A DNA stretch of 64,000 nt from Physcomitrium patens (taxonomy: Eukaryota; Streptophyta; Bryopsida; Funariales; Funariaceae): the NCBI RefSeq assembly GCF_000002425.4, contig NC_037273.1, positions 4,586,521 to 4,650,520 on the forward strand, in the 5' to 3' direction. Within the stretch, counting starts at the first letter, position 1. Each line of letters opens with the position of its first letter. The notes under the pieces were generated by a model, which was given only the letters and a program-made list of their open reading frames with translations, was not told the origin of the DNA and did no database searches. Below are positions 31,701 to 44,200 of this stretch, in pieces. A program made the position numbers and the translations under genes.

Positions 31701-32893
31701 AATTCTTCATCCTTGATTTTATAGACTTCTTTTGCCATTACTTATTTTGAAATAATTATAGTCTTCTGTTTCTATAGTTTTTATTATAAATCTTTTAATT
31801 TTAAGTTTATATGATTCTATATTTATAATGGTAGATTTTTTTATAAAGATGGCATATTTTGTATCATATACAAAATCTATTATAGGTAAAGAAATGACTA
31901 AGCTTTCTTTTAATAATATCTATCATTATTATGGATTTTTCAAGGATATTATATCACAAAAAAGAATTCAATTTGTATTAAGATTTTAAAAAATCTTTTT
32001 TAAGATTTTAAAGACAAATATAAAGATCTCTTTTACTTTTCATCCTCTAATTCATGGCCAAATAGAATTGATGAATTAGATTTTGGAATAATATTTGAAG
32101 TCTATCATCAACTATTATCAAGATGATTAAATAATTCTTTTGCCATTGGTAAAGTTTGTATATAATAATTTGGCATATTTTTCTATTCAATAATTTTCTT
32201 TTTTTTATTAATTACTATTATCATCCTTGACTTGATACTTTTGACTTTTCAAAAGTTATTAATCATGTAGTGAAAGATTTGGCAAATCATTTATTACAGC
32301 TACATGCAATAATAAAAGTATAGTTAAAGGGAGCTCAAGAACAATAAAAGATCAATACGGATGCCTATCACAAGGAATAAAAATAATTCAATGTGGATGA
32401 TAAGATATAATTAATTTTTTATAATATTAAGACTATTTGTCCTTGTGACAAGTTGGACTATTGTAGATTTTGACCTTTTCTTATTTGTGAACAAATCAAT
32501 CTTGTTGTTCATCAATTATATCTATCAAAGACTATGAAGATCCATCTTATATTTTGCATGTCTCTTCTTAAGCCATATAAGATAGAAAATATCTTTGAAA
32601 GAAGAAAAATATCACTTCCTCTTATAGAAGAGGATAATAATCAAGAGTTTGAGATCAAAGAAGTTTTAGATTCAAGGCAATGCCAAAATAGATTGAAATA
32701 TCTTGTTCATTGATATCGATATGATATTAGTAAATATACATGGGGACCAACAAAGAATCTTGAAAATGCAGCAAAGAAGATTGAAGCTTTTCATCAATAA
32801 CATCCATCAAAATTAAAATATAAAATAAAAAAACAAGATTCATAAAAGATAATGACTACTCCTTGTGAAATTTATTTCTAAAAAAGAAGGATT
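28738..32893 (+). pseudogene. C4 internal region: gag-pol remnant
   Basis: The leader (28738-28980) keeps versions of the GATTATCC repeats. In RT, RLMNTPITFQHLLNE and [19 protein letters not shown] (about 30390-30530) are clear, with YLDD changed to YLNN. RNase H reads FQEWCHYLEGTLNLVTIY and FISIYILNCHQACWN (31060-31200). Integrase pieces include 31249-31545 (MKSTLIIDLIF, LYIPKSKV). Near 32690-32800 the chromodomain reads LVH, RYDISKYTWGPTKNLENA and EAFHQ. Stops occur every few codons. Confidence 0.65.
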
Positions 32894-33431
32894 TGTCACA
32901 AATATACATATTTATTCCAATAATTACCTATAAAATTAAGTAAAAATAGATAAAAGTAGATTAATTTCATGATATCTTCTATAAAAGCTTTCTAGAAGCT
33001 TCATAGATGCAGTTTTGACTTTATACATATTTTTACTTGATTAGTAGATTAGACACTTGATCAAAAAATTAACTACATACCACATATATTAGCAGCTTGT
33101 AGAACAAGTTATTTATATAATGCATATATAAAAAACTTGTCTTATAAGTTAAGATATATATCTTACAAAATCAACATGTATTATAGGTTTTATAAAACAT
33201 TGCCACATAGCTCTTAGTTAGATAGTATATATAGATGCAAGAGTAAAGCCTTTTTCACTCTTGTCAATATCTTTCTGGTCCTCAAAATTATTTCAAGACT
33301 TTCAAGTCTTTTTGTTTTTGGAAATAATCATTCTAATTTAATATATTATTATCCTTAAGTGATCTTTTAGTCTTTTCTAATGATGTAAGAATATATTGAG
33401 ATTTTTTTTTTTTGAGATTTATATCTTTGAA
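32894..33431 (+). repeat. 3' LTR of C4
   Basis: 538 bp from TGTCACAAATATACAT, shortly after the chromodomain and 3' region, to CTTTGAA. It aligns with the 5' LTR and, in reverse, with the C3 LTRs, and has one copy of the block duplicated in the 5' LTR. Confidence 0.65.
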
Positions 33432-33595
33432 ACATCCAAGACAAAGTTTAATGGACTTATTTTTATAAAAAAATATCTTAGAAAAATTAAAACAATATAA
33501 AATTGAAACAAAAATAAAAACTATCTTTAAAGATTCAAATATAAGTAAGCTTCTTTATTTAACTCAAGTTAGTCTTTACAAGTCAAATATCTAAG

Positions 33596-33633
<38 letters not shown>

Positions 33634-34820
33634 AATTAATAATAATTTAATAGTAATTGAAAAATTTCAAAAAATATTGAATAAATTTTATTATTAGAAT
33701 CTTTTAACCTATAATATTTTGAACTTTTTAGGATCTATTATAAAGCCATTATCTTAAATGATGTATTTTAAGAAGTCAACTTGAATAGTATAAAATACAT
33801 AGTTTTTCATCTTGACATATAATCTTTAATCTTCTATTTTTTATGACACATAATGAATATGAAACTCATGATCTTTTGTACTCTTAGAATAGATAAAAAT
33901 TTCATCTAAATAATAGACAAAAAAATTATCTAAAAATTCTTAAAAGATATCATTCATTAAATATTAAAAAGTAGCTTGTACATTTATAAATCCAAAAGGC
34001 ATGATATTTTATTCAAAAAATTTACATTTTAATTTAAAATAAAATATTCTATTAATCTAATTCTTTAATGCATATTAATTTATATATTTCTTATAGATCT
34101 ATTTATATATAAATATTTGCTTGATTCAATAGATTAAGAAGTTTGGTTATCAACAGTAGAAGGTATTCTTTATAAGAATCTTATTGAATTGTTGATGATT
34201 CATATACATCTATAATAATATATCTTGTTTTTTTTCACAAAAAAGATAAAAACTCTTGCTAGAGATTTGAATGATGTATAAAATTTTTAGTCAAATTTTT
34301 ATTAATACATTCTTTGAATATATCCAACATGTTTTTTAATAAGCTATAAATTAATTCAAATGATAATTAAGATCTTTCTTAAAGATCAATTGAGAAATCA
34401 TAAAGACAATGCTTAGAAAAATATCTGCATTTTTATTCTCAAAAACATCTTGATAATCTTAATATTTGCTTGAAATACTTTCTACTATCAGAAAATAATA
34501 TGGGAGAAATAGTAAAAGTTGAAATTTTTTATATCATGCATAAAGACTCTTCTACCTAATAATAAAGTTTTATATATTTTACTTTTTATTTAAATAATAA
34601 AAAATTTAATTATATTATTAAAAAACTAATGTAACAAAAAATCTAATTTATTCAAGGATTATACTTCTCTAGCTACAATAAATTTGAAATAATTATATTA
34701 AAAAAGGATCTAATAATATTTAATATTAATAAGCTATCATAATCATTACTTATTTGATCTATAGAAATAATTTTATAAATAATATATCTTCATGACAATA
34801 AAAAACCATCTATAATTTTT
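33432..34820 (-). pseudogene. C2 fragment c: RNase H, RT and start of protease
   Basis: The minus strand aligns with C3 at about 39048-40445. ACATCCAAGACAAAGTTT corresponds to ACATCCAAAGAAAAGTTT in C3. A (TA)n run lies at 33601-33630. RT sequence lies at 33750-34300 with all catalytic motifs degraded. The end, CCATCTATAATTTTT, matches the C3 protease stretch GACCATCTATGACTTC at about 40429; there C3 itself is inserted and the sequence continues at 42478. Confidence 0.6.
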
Positions 34821-36629
34821 TGTCAAGGACAAGAACTTGATAAAAATAAATGAACAAGTGAGACTTTTTTCAAAGAAAGATGGCAAAATAGAAATAACTA
34901 AATATGTATATTAAGAAAGAAATTAGAATGGCTATTTCCAAAAGACAAGAAAATTAGAGACCCTTGAAATTAGACTAGAAACAAGAAAAGAGTTGACAAG
35001 AATGAAGAAGGCTTCACTCTTGCCTCTATGTATACTATCTACCTAGGAGCTATATGGTGATGTTCTATAGGACCTCCAAAAACGTGTTGACTTTGCACAA
35101 CACGTATCTTAACTTGCAAGGCAAGTTTTCTATGTAGGCGCTATATGATTACCTTGTTCCGTAAGCTACCAACATGTATGGCATGTTGTCGGACTAGAGA
35201 GAATTTGCCTCAAGAAAATATTGGGCTTCTGGCTATCACTAATCATTCAATCAAGCTTCAAAATAAAGAAAGCCCTAAGTTTATATATAATTTTTTTCTT
35301 TTGAGCAATTACACCAAATATACAAGCTTCAAGTAACCAAAAACACCCAAAATATGATAAAATCCTCTAAAACCTTGTATATCCTTATGTGAAAATTTTT
35401 TTGAACTTCAACAGCTCATATTTCCTAATCCGACCATTCAAACAAACTCAAATTTTACATATGGTACTGATGTATTTTTATTAACTTCTACATCAAATTT
35501 CAACTACAAATTTGTTGTGGATCTTAAGATATCTTGAAAATCCTAATAGTCGCTTCAAACCCTTGTCTTTATATACCCACATGCAATTTTCTTTATATCT
35601 CACAAAATATAAGCTCAAAAGCCATGAAATTTATATATATAGCTTCTTAACACAAAATTTTACATTTTCCAAAAAAGATTTAAGCCAAAAATTTTTCCAA
35701 AAACTCAAGTTATGGCTCCAACCATTACTATAAACAAAACCGCTCACTTATTGCCTTTTATTTGGAAGTGCTGCCTTCAACTCCTTATAACTCCTTCACA
35801 TGAATTTCAAAAGTAATAATTTTTTATGAAAGATCTAGGCCTTAAAATTGCCATTTCAGCCGCATCTTTCGATCTTCAAAAGCTGCTGTACAACTCCTCG
35901 TATTTTCAAAAGAATAATAGTATATCTTAAATTAACACCTTAACTTCAAACGGCTATAACTTTTTCACCTTAACTCCAAGTCCTCTAATTTTTATATAAA
36001 AATTGTATCCCAAATCCTAAACTTTACAACCTTAGCTTCTAATCTCCGAATGCCTTCTTTGAAGTCGCCAAAATCCTTATTAAGGTCGCAGGCAACCTCC
36101 TCAAAGCCCATTGGGCATGGTATTCGACCAATAGGGATGAAGTTTACCATTCCTTACCTTCATCCGACCATGCCTTGCTTTCATCCCTCCCAATTAGCCT
36201 CCTACTAGTTTAGATTTTCATCCTTAGGCTTCCACCTTCTCCCAAGTCTTCATACTAAATATTTAGATTCTATATTTTTTTTTTAATGTCAAAATCAAAA
36301 CAAGTAAAGAAATAAAATAAAATTTCTTATACCAACTCCTTTTAATTTAATCTACTAGCCACTCTAACACACATCTAGATTTATTAACATATAATATATT
36401 TTAACTAATTTTTATATACTATAAGCATTTATAGTATAACAACGTGCTTAACTTGTTGAGCAAGTTTCTAACCTACCAATTAAGTATAAACACATATAAA
36501 GTCAAAGTTGTATCTATGAAGCTTCTAAGAATCTTTTATAGAAGATATTATAAAATTAATCTACTTTTACCTACTTCTATCTATTCATATCACCTCGATA
36601 ATAATTATAGTAAATATATGTATGTGACA
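34821..36629 (-). repeat. 3' LTR of C3, split by R3
   Basis: TGTCAAGGACAAG to GTATGTGACA. Without R3 (35187-36441) it is about 554 bp, against 550 bp for the 5' LTR. GAAGCTTCTAAGAATC near 36519 is a degenerate GAA/TTC alternation like that in element A. Confidence 0.75.
35187..36441 (-). repeat. Repeat R3
   Basis: 1255 bp in minus orientation, TGTCGGACTAGAGAG to TAGTATAACA, inserted in the C3 3' LTR and flanked by ATGT (35183-35186) and ACGT (36442-36445). The C3 5' LTR (around 42283) shows the site without the insertion. It aligns through its length with R1 in reverse and R2 directly. No reading frame of note. Confidence 0.75.
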
Positions 36630-37210
36630 TTACTCCCCCTTCTAGAGACGAGTTCCACGAGGAGTAGTGATCTTATGTCAAGGAAGTCTAAGATGTGGCA
36701 AATTATATTTGTCACATACTTTGATCTTTGTTCTCTTCGAAGATGATTGATAGGGCCTTTCAACCATCTATAGTATCCCATATTAGGACAGGAAGACCAC
36801 CTAGTTATTTAATCATTGTTGAGGCCTTCATATCTTTCTTCAAATAAAATATTTTGAACACTATTAGGAGTTGTTCCTACCTCTAATAAAATCACCAAAC
36901 ATCGGGAGTCCCTTCGAAGGTCATGATACCAAACGCATTGTAACTTGCCATCTATTCTAAAGAGACATGTCATTCTTGAGGATCTTCATCTCAATTATGT
37001 CATCTTAAAGGTTGTGACAATCGTAATGTCTAATCCAACAAGTTAGCAAATAAAGGCTCTTGAATTGAATCTGCTAGTTGTTGGTTCTCCATCTCCTAAG
37101 CATCGCAATTACAAAGAAGCTACAAACAAGGATTGAAAGTAGAATGTTATCTTACCTAGATCTTGTTTCTTTTATAAAAAAAATTTTTATCTTGATTTTG
37201 ATGGATGTCA
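36630..37210 (-). other. C3 polypurine tract and 3' untranslated region
   Basis: On the minus strand AGAAGGGGGAGTAA (36643-36630) abuts the 3' LTR. The other 560 bases between it and the chromodomain have no convincing ORF; this stretch is conserved in C1 (8641-8960) and C2 (19771-20000), so a long 3' region is a family trait. No equivalent of element A's arginine-rich ORF was recognised. Confidence 0.6.
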
Positions 37211-38700
37211 TCAATGAAAAGCCTCCATCACCTTTGCTACATTTGTTAGATTTTTTATTGGCTTCCATATGCATTCACTAATATCATATCTATGCCAATG
37301 GATAAGATACTTTAATTTATTTTGGGGCCGCCTTGAATCTAGGACTTCTTTTATTTTGAACTCTTCATTATTGTGCACTTCTATAGGATGAGGTGGAGCT
37401 TGTCTTCTTTCTAGTATGTTCACTATCTTGTATGGTTCAAGAAGAGACACTTAGAATACTAGATGGATTTTCATTGACTTTGGTAGGTATAAATGATATG
37501 CAACTGGATTGATTTGTGTAAAAATAGAAAATGGTCCAAGCCTTCCATAATCCAACTTATTACAATAACAAGTGGTTTTGATATTATGACAAAGTGACCA
37601 TATCTTATCACCGATGTCGAATGGTGGTTGTTCCTTTTGATAGACATCTGTATTGATCTTTTGTCGTTCTTAAGCTTCTTTTTACTGCACCTTCATTGTT
37701 GCATGTAGCTCTAACATATGATTTGTCAAATCTTTTGCTGCAAGATTATTAGCTTTTGAAAAGTCAAAAATAACAAGTCATAAATAATAACCATAATTGG
37801 CAAAGAAAGATGTTTATTTTGTAGAAGAATGTACTATGTTATTATAAACAAACTCTGCCAATGGCAAAAGAATTGTTCAATCATCTTGTTGGTAGTTGAT
37901 GGTACATCTTAAATACAGCTCCAAAACTTCATTAATATGCTCCATTTGTCCATTAATTTGAGGATGGAATGTCGAAGATAGTTTTATATCCACTTTTAGA
38001 ATCTTGAAAAGAGTTTGCCAAAATCTCTATCTAATATAATATCCTTATGTAATCCATGATAGCGATAGATATTATCAAGAAAGAACTTAGCTATTTCTTT
38101 ACCTGTGATAGATTTTGTACATGGTACAAAATATGTCATCTTGGTAAAATGATCTACTATCACAAATATAGAGTCATAAGAACCTAAGATTAGAAGATCC
38201 ATGATGAAATCCATAGAAATAGAAGACCATGATTGTTCTAGAATGGGTAATGGCTGAAGAAGTCCATAAGATCGATGAAAAGGATTTTTTGATTTTGAGC
38301 AAACATCACAAGATTTTACAAAATCTTTGAATGCCTTCGACATTTGGAGCCACCAAAAATCCTTGGATATTAGTTCCAAAGTTTTATTGTATCCAAAATG
38401 TCCTGCTGATGGAAAGTCATGACGAGCTTGAAGAACACATAATCGAGCTTCACCTTTTGGAATATATAGGTATGTCTCAAAATATAGTAGATTGTTCTTG
38501 AATTCAAACTTGGAAGTATCATGAGACTTTGAAGGATTTTTCTTAATATCACAAATAAGAGGATCAAAAGACATACTTGACTGAATTTGCTTAATGAAAG
38601 TTGAATCAACAGTTAGTGTTGATTTCATTGCTCAAAGATGAAGATGCTCTGGCTTCAATAGAATTCTCTGTTGCTGATCAAAAGTAGCATCTCCTTTCTT
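37211..38700 (-). pseudogene. C3 integrase and chromodomain
   Basis: 37450-37211 holds the chromodomain (EEFKIKEVLDSRR, LIHWHRYDISECIWKP), close to that of A. 38628-37996 is the integrase: RHDFPSAGHFGYNKTLELIS, the zinc-binding CDVCSKSK, core MDFIMDLLILGSYDSIFV and HFTKMTYFVPC. One frame covers 210 codons before the first stop; the C-terminal part lies at 37451-37995 in pieces. Confidence 0.75.
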
Positions 38701-38715
38701 TGATGTAAGGTAAGA

Positions 38716-39162
38716 TCATCTAAAGAGTGCATCTAACAAACCCTCTTGTTTTCTCAAGCGATAAGTCATCTTGAATTTAAATCTTAACAAAGACATACTC
38801 CAACGAGCTTGGCGACAATTCAAAATACGTGTTGACATAAAATATTCAAAGTTCTTGTGATCCGTATATACAATGATTGAACTAAGAGCACCTTCTAGAT
38901 AATGGTGCCATTCTTGAAATAAATCTACAATTACAAGAAGTTCTTTGTCATGGATCTCGTACTTCATCTTGACTATTGAAAATTTTTTGGAGTGAAAAGC
39001 TATTGGATGAAGTTTATCATCTGTTTCCATTTGTGAGAATACGACATCCAAAGAAAAGTTTGATGCATTTGCTTCTATAAAAAATGGCTTAGAAAAATCG
39101 ATGTGATATAAGATTGGTGAAGAAACAAAAACTGTCTTCAAAGCTTCAAATGCTACTTTCAC
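38716..39162 (-). pseudogene. C3 RNase H
   Basis: A 148-codon piece with [67 protein letters not shown] and YTDHKNFEYFMSTRILN. The first catalytic Asp (TDAS in A) is Asn here (EANAS), as expected for a dead copy. Confidence 0.75.
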
Positions 39163-40224
39163 TTCTTGATTTCATTGAAGTTTGTCTTTATAAGTCAAAC
39201 GTATAAGTGGAGCTACAATTTGAGAGAAGTCTTTCATAAAGATCCAATAGTAGTTGACAATTCTTAAAAAGCATTGGACATCTTTTACTATTTTTGAGAT
39301 CTTCCAATCTATAATAGCTTGAACTTTCTTAAGATCCATCATAAGTCCATCATTTGAAATAATATATCTTAAGAAGTCGACTTAAGTAGTGTGAAATATA
39401 CACTTTTCTATCTTAGCATAGAGTCCTACATCTCTTAGTTTTTGTAATACATGACGAACATGAAGTTCATGTTCTTTTGTCTTCTTAGAATAGATTAAGA
39501 TATTGTTTAAGTAATAAACAATAAAATCATCTAAAAACTCCCGAAAGTCATCATTTATTGGATGTTGGAATTTTGTTGGTATATTTATAAGTCCAAAAGG
39601 CATGATGTTGTATTCGAAATGTCCATATGTTGTTCAAATTGTAGACTTCTATTCATCTCATTCTTGAATGCGTACCAAATTGTATGCTCCTCGTAGATCT
39701 ATTTTTGTATAGATCTTAGCTTGATTCAACTGATGAAGGAGTCCAGATATTAAAGGTAATAGGTACATGTTCTTGATGGTGATTTTTTTGAGTCCTCAAA
39801 AATCAACACACATCCACAATGATCCATCTTTTTTCTTCACAAATAAAATTGGAGCTCCTGTTGGAGATTTGGAATAGCATATGAAGTTCTTAGCTAGTTT
39901 TTTTTCAATACACTTCTTGAGTTCAATAAATTTATTTTGTGATAAAATGTAGATTGGCCCAAATAGCAGTTGTCCTCTTTCTTGAAGGTCAATTGAGCAG
40001 ACATTGAAATGATGTTTCAAAAGAGTATCTACATTTTTCTTTTCAAATATAACTTGAAAATCTTGATATTGGCTTGGAATGCCACTTGAAGTCTTTCCAT
40101 TAGTAGTAACAAGTGCGGCATAAATGATACAAGGTAATCCTTCTTTTGCAGCATACAAGAAAGTTCTTACATCTATAAATACAAGTTTAATTATACTAGA
40201 CTTATGACTTTCTACTTGATTCAC
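39163..40224 (-). pseudogene. C3 reverse transcriptase
   Basis: Pieces 40224-39796 (GIPSQYQDFQVIFEKKN, FGPIYILSQNKF, FICYSKSPTGAPILFVKKKD) and 39603-39382 ([37 protein letters not shown]). The catalytic YLDD is YLNN. The RT connection region lies at 39163-39380. It has the same order as element A. Confidence 0.75.
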
Positions 40225-40335
40225 TATGCTCTTAGTTATACTTCTAAAAAAGTCAAGACTACAAGAAATCCAATCTATTTTAGGATTATATTTTTCTAGC
40301 CATTATAAACCTAAAATGACTAGATTAGAGGGAGA

Positions 40336-40656
40336 TCAAATGATATTAAATATTACAAAGCTATTATGACCATTTGTTGCTACTTCTATAGGAATGGTTT
40401 CATGAGTAACATCTTCTAAAGACAATGGATGACCATCTATGACTTCTACATGAACAGATTTAGTTTTCTTCACTAAAAGTATGCTATGTCTTTTAGCAAA
40501 TTCTTCTTTTAAGAAACATGTTGAGGCTCTTGAATTTAAAAAGACAGAGGCTTTGTGATGTTTAGGTCCTAACATAATATTTATTGTAAAATAAAGAAAG
40601 AATTTTGAGAAGAGAATAAGACCTTCAATAGGTGTTGTACAAGGTTCCAGCTGCAC
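40336..40656 (-). pseudogene. C3 protease
   Basis: Reads LGPKHHKASVFLNSRASTCF then EEFAKRHSILLVKKTKSVHV and VIDGHPLSLEDVTHE, collinear with A. The active-site DSGAS is NSRAS, both changes being G-to-A on the sense strand. As in A, pol lies in the -1 frame relative to the nucleocapsid frame just upstream. Confidence 0.75.
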
Positions 40657-40689
40657 GGTCTCTATTATAGCTTGATAAACTTGTTTTAT

Positions 40690-41927
40690 GACATACTATC
40701 TTCTTTGATAGCCATAGTTCTTACTCTATGGTTGTGTCGCTTCTTTGGGCAATGTTAAGTAATGTGCTTAGATTCTCTACAATATAAGCACAATCCTTCC
40801 TAACGACAACGAGTCTTTTCTTGCTCAATAAGAGGTTTGAAACATATCACATCAATTTACATATCCTCTACTTTTGAATGTATGTGTTAAAGAAGTATTG
40901 GTGTTGCCATTGAATTATAGTAACGTTGAGGTCCACTTGTACAGTTTTTCGAACAAAATTCAAAAAGATGATTGTCGTACTTCACAGCAAAGTTAATTGC
41001 TTGACTCAATGTTTAAAGATCAGATAAGTTGAGCATTAATTTTTTTACCTCATATTGTAATCTGTAAAAAAATTAGCTAACAAGTGTAGCATCATCCTAC
41101 TTGATATCAGTTGCAAGTTGTCAAAACTGTGAAGCATACAATGTTACTAATTGATTGCCTTGTTACAAAATACGGATCTTGTTGGTTGCAATATGAATTG
41201 TATTATGTTCTCTTTACATGGATCAAAACTCTACCAAAAAAGCCTTTAGATTATCTAATATTGGATCTCGTTATTTAAGAAAAGATGAAAACCATGATAA
41301 TGCTGAACTTCAAAGAAGTATACTAATGAATTTAACTTGCAATCTTGGAGTTGGATAGTTTGGAGTTGAAGTTCAATCATAATTTGTACATAATTGATAA
41401 ATCTTTTAAATTTTGATCTAGTGCCATCAAACTTCTTGGGTAGGACAATTCTTGGTTCTCTAATACTGGAAGAGTGTTCTACCATAAAAAAAAGGGACAT
41501 GATTTGGTACAGATGTTGAAGCAACTCCAATCATTTCTATATTTTTACTCCCTACCAATCTTATTGCTCCTTGTGGTGGTAAATTGAGTTGATGCATCAC
41601 AAGGATTAACTCCTTCAATGGTTCTTACATTTGTCCCATTGCACTCTTCCTTTCAATAAGTTATGCTATGATAATACTTAGAAAAGAGAAGATGTCTAAT
41701 ATTGCTCAAGACAAATAGAAGAGAGGACTTGAGAACAAAAAAAATACTAAGAATAATATCAGTTTAGAAGAGGATAATCAGCAACTTCTAATACGCTTAT
41801 GTCTTATGAAGAGAAAGGGATAATCCGCAACTTCTAATACGCTTATGTCTTATGAAGAGAAAGGGATAATCCACTCTTTATCAAGATTAGACAAAGCTTT
41901 GATATTGTAAGTACACTCTTGTCAATT
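40690..41927 (-). pseudogene. C3 gag, leader and primer site
   Basis: Gag pieces: zinc knuckle CLYCRESKH then a stop and HC (about 40740-40800), and 41530-41255 (RIVLPKKFDGTRSKFKRFI). The leader has a perfect 46-bp tandem duplication (41780-41871, unit beginning GCAACTTCTAATACGC). A degraded initiator-Met primer site, AATATCAAAGC, lies at about 41906-41895, some 22 bases from the LTR, as in A. Confidence 0.65.
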
Positions 41928-42477
41928 TATCATAGACAATAACTTGATAAAATTAAATGAACAAGTGAGACTTTTCTCAAAGAAAGATGGCAAAATAGAA
42001 ATAACTAAATATGTATATTAAGAAAGAAAAAGGAATGGCTATTGCCAAAAGACAAGAAAATTAGAGACCCTTGAAATTAGACTAGAAACAAAAAAGGAAT
42101 TGATAAGAGTGAAGAATGCTTCACTATTACCTCTATATATACTATCTATCTAGGAGCTATGTGGTGACGTTCTATAGGACCTCGAAAAACGTGTTGACTT
42201 TGTACAACATGTATCTTAATTTGCAAGGCAAGTTTTTTATGTAGGTACTACATAGTTAGCTTATTTGACAAGCTACTAATATGTATGGCACGTTGTTAAT
42301 TTGTTAACCAAGTTTCTAACCTACTAATTAAATATAAATATATGTAAAGTCAAAGTAGCATCTATGAAGCTTCTAAAAAGCTTCTCTAGAAGATATTATG
42401 AAATTAATCTACTTTTACTTACTTCTACCTATTCATATCACCTTGATAATAATTATAGTAAATATATGTCCATGACA
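41928..42477 (-). repeat. 5' LTR of C3
   Basis: 550 bp, TATCATAGACAATAAC (decayed TG start) to ATGTCCATGACA. It shows the empty R3 site at about 42280-42286 (GCACGTTG). It includes GAAGCTTCTAAAAAGCTTC and CTAGAAG at about 42366-42393, remnants of a GAA/TTC alternation. Confidence 0.75.
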
Positions 42478-42687
42478 TTTTTACATGTATGGACTTAGTT
42501 TTTTTAATTGAAGGTATTTCTATTTTTTTAACAAATCTTCATCTATAAAAAAAAGTTGAGGCTCTTGAATCTAACAAAGTACAAACTTTGTAATTTTTTA
42601 GTCCTAAAAAAATATCTATTATTAAACAAGATGATAAATTTGAAAAGATAGTATGATTTTAATTAGGTATTGTAGAAGATTCTAACT
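42478..42687 (-). pseudogene. C2 fragment d: protease N-terminal part
   Basis: After the TTTTT duplication the minus strand continues C2 protease (ACATGTATGGACTTAG, AAAAGTTGAGGCTCTTGAATC), collinear with C3 at 40450-40665. It stops at 42688 where R4 begins; C2 gag and 5' LTR were not found. Confidence 0.6.
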
Positions 42688-43310
42688 GTTTGGTTTCATA
42701 CTATAAATGCTTATAGTAGATAAAAATTAGCTAAAATATATTTTATGTTCATAAGTCTTGATGTGTATTAGAATGTTTAATAAATTAATTTAAAGAAAGT
42801 AGATATAAAAAACTTTATTTTGAATTTCATCTATTTTTATTGTAATATTTAAATTATATAAGATTTAGATGTTTAGTATAGAGCTTTAAGAAAAGGTGGA
42901 AGCCTAAGGATGAAAATCTAAACTACTAGGAGGCTTATAGAGAGGGATGAAATTAAGGCATGATCAAATGAAGGTACAAGGTAAAGATTATCATTCCTAT
43001 TGCTTGAAGGCCATACCTATTACGCATTTAGTATGCTATCTATGACCATAACAAGAATTTTCGTGACTTCAAAAAAGGCATTTAAGAATCAAAAGCAAGG
43101 GTTGTAAGATTTAAAATTAGGGCTACAATTTTTGTGTAAATTTTAGAGGATTTGGATTTAGAGTGATGAAGTTTTAGCCGTTTGAAGTTAAAGTGTCTTT
43201 TTAAAACACACAATTGTTGTTTTGAAAATACAAGGAGTTTATGATAGATTTTGGATATCACTGTCATATTATGTGAAGTTTGGCTTGAGAATGCAGTGGA
43301 CACTTAGTTG
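42688..43310 (+). repeat. Repeat R4, 3'-truncated
   Basis: Begins TTTCATACTATAAATGCTTATAG, matching the R3 end in reverse, and follows R1 and R3 for about 620 bp to the block GAAAATACAAGGAGTTTATG; then the similarity fades. It is inserted at the C2 gag-pol junction. Confidence 0.6.
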
Positions 43311-44200
43311 TGGAAGATAAAAGAAAAATTACAACAATAAGTCTTAACAACTCTAATAGATTCTTAAATAAATTATAATTAAAGATTAGCAAATATAATC
43401 AAACATCAATCAAATTCAATTAAAATTTCAAAAGAATCATATAAAAAATATAAAAAATTCCTAGTCATCATTTAAAGAAATCATAAAGAAATAATATAGA
43501 AATTTAAAAAAAAAAAAACTAAATAGAAATCTTAATAAAATATTGAAATAAAAACTTTAATTAAATCCTAGTCAAAATCTAGTCAAATCTTGGTCAAAAT
43601 TTAATCAAATCTTAATAAAATTCTAAATAATTCCTAATCAAATCCTAATTCAAATTTAAAACCTTAATCTTAATCCTAAATCTTAAATCAATCCAAAATC
43701 CTAATCCTAAAAACTAAACTAAATCCTAAACCAAACCAAAATCAATTCCAAGTAATTCCTACAACACATTTAAACCTCAATAACTAATAAATTAACCATT
43801 GATTCTAACTCAAATTTTATAGAATAATTTTTGGGTTTGATAAGGAGGTCGGCTGACACCTAAATCTTAAATCAATCCTATTTTATTTTCTAAAAATCAA
43901 AGTCATTGAAAACAACATTGACTTTGCAAAATCATTATCTATTCAAAAACCCCAAAATCAATACTTATAAAAATCTTATCAAGTCTCCTCTCAAATTCCA
44001 CTCTCCAATCAATCAAAGAACCCTAGAAACATTGTCAAGGCTTGGTTTTGTGCCTTGATGTGTGATTTTGATCCTAGTTGGTAACTGGTCTTCTACGGAT
44101 ATCAATTTTTATCCCTTTTGAGGTAGATTCTGCTAAAACCAACTCCTAACTCTCTCCTTCATATGCCTATATCTTTTATTTTCTAATCTACTTTATTTTT
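43311..44200. other. Low-complexity AT-rich stretch without gene
   Basis: Roughly 43360-43760 is an irregular array of short CCTAATC, CTTAATC and AATCCTAAA words, somewhat like eroded telomere-type repeats but without a regular period. 43850-44160 is unique and more mixed in composition, with no recognised feature. Confidence 0.4.

Larger units (their letters stand above)
28010..33436 (+). mobile_element. C4: full-length decayed chromovirus in C2
   Basis: A plus-strand element (about 28016-33431) flanked by ACATC (28010-28014 and 33432-33436). C3 keeps the uninterrupted site (ACATCC at about 39048). It holds 5' LTR 28016-28737, gag about 28990-29480, protease about 29500-29800, RT about 29990-30790, RNase H about 30810-31245, integrase about 31350-32420, chromodomain about 32600-32810 and 3' LTR 32894-33431. 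All frames are broken. One extra T lies between the left ACATC and TG, and the right end has lost its CA, so the ends are eroded. Confidence 0.75.
34816..42482 (-). mobile_element. C3: full-length decayed chromovirus in C2
   Basis: A minus-strand element, 34821-42477, flanked by TTTTT on both sides, sitting in the C2 protease. Across the insertion the host sequence joins at CCATCTATAATTTTT and ACATGTATGGACTTAG, which matches the uninterrupted C3 protease sequence around 40430-40465. LTRs are 41928-42477 (5') and 34821-36629 (3', enlarged by R3). It is the best preserved of the old chromoviruses and served as reference for C1, C2 and C4. Confidence 0.8.
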
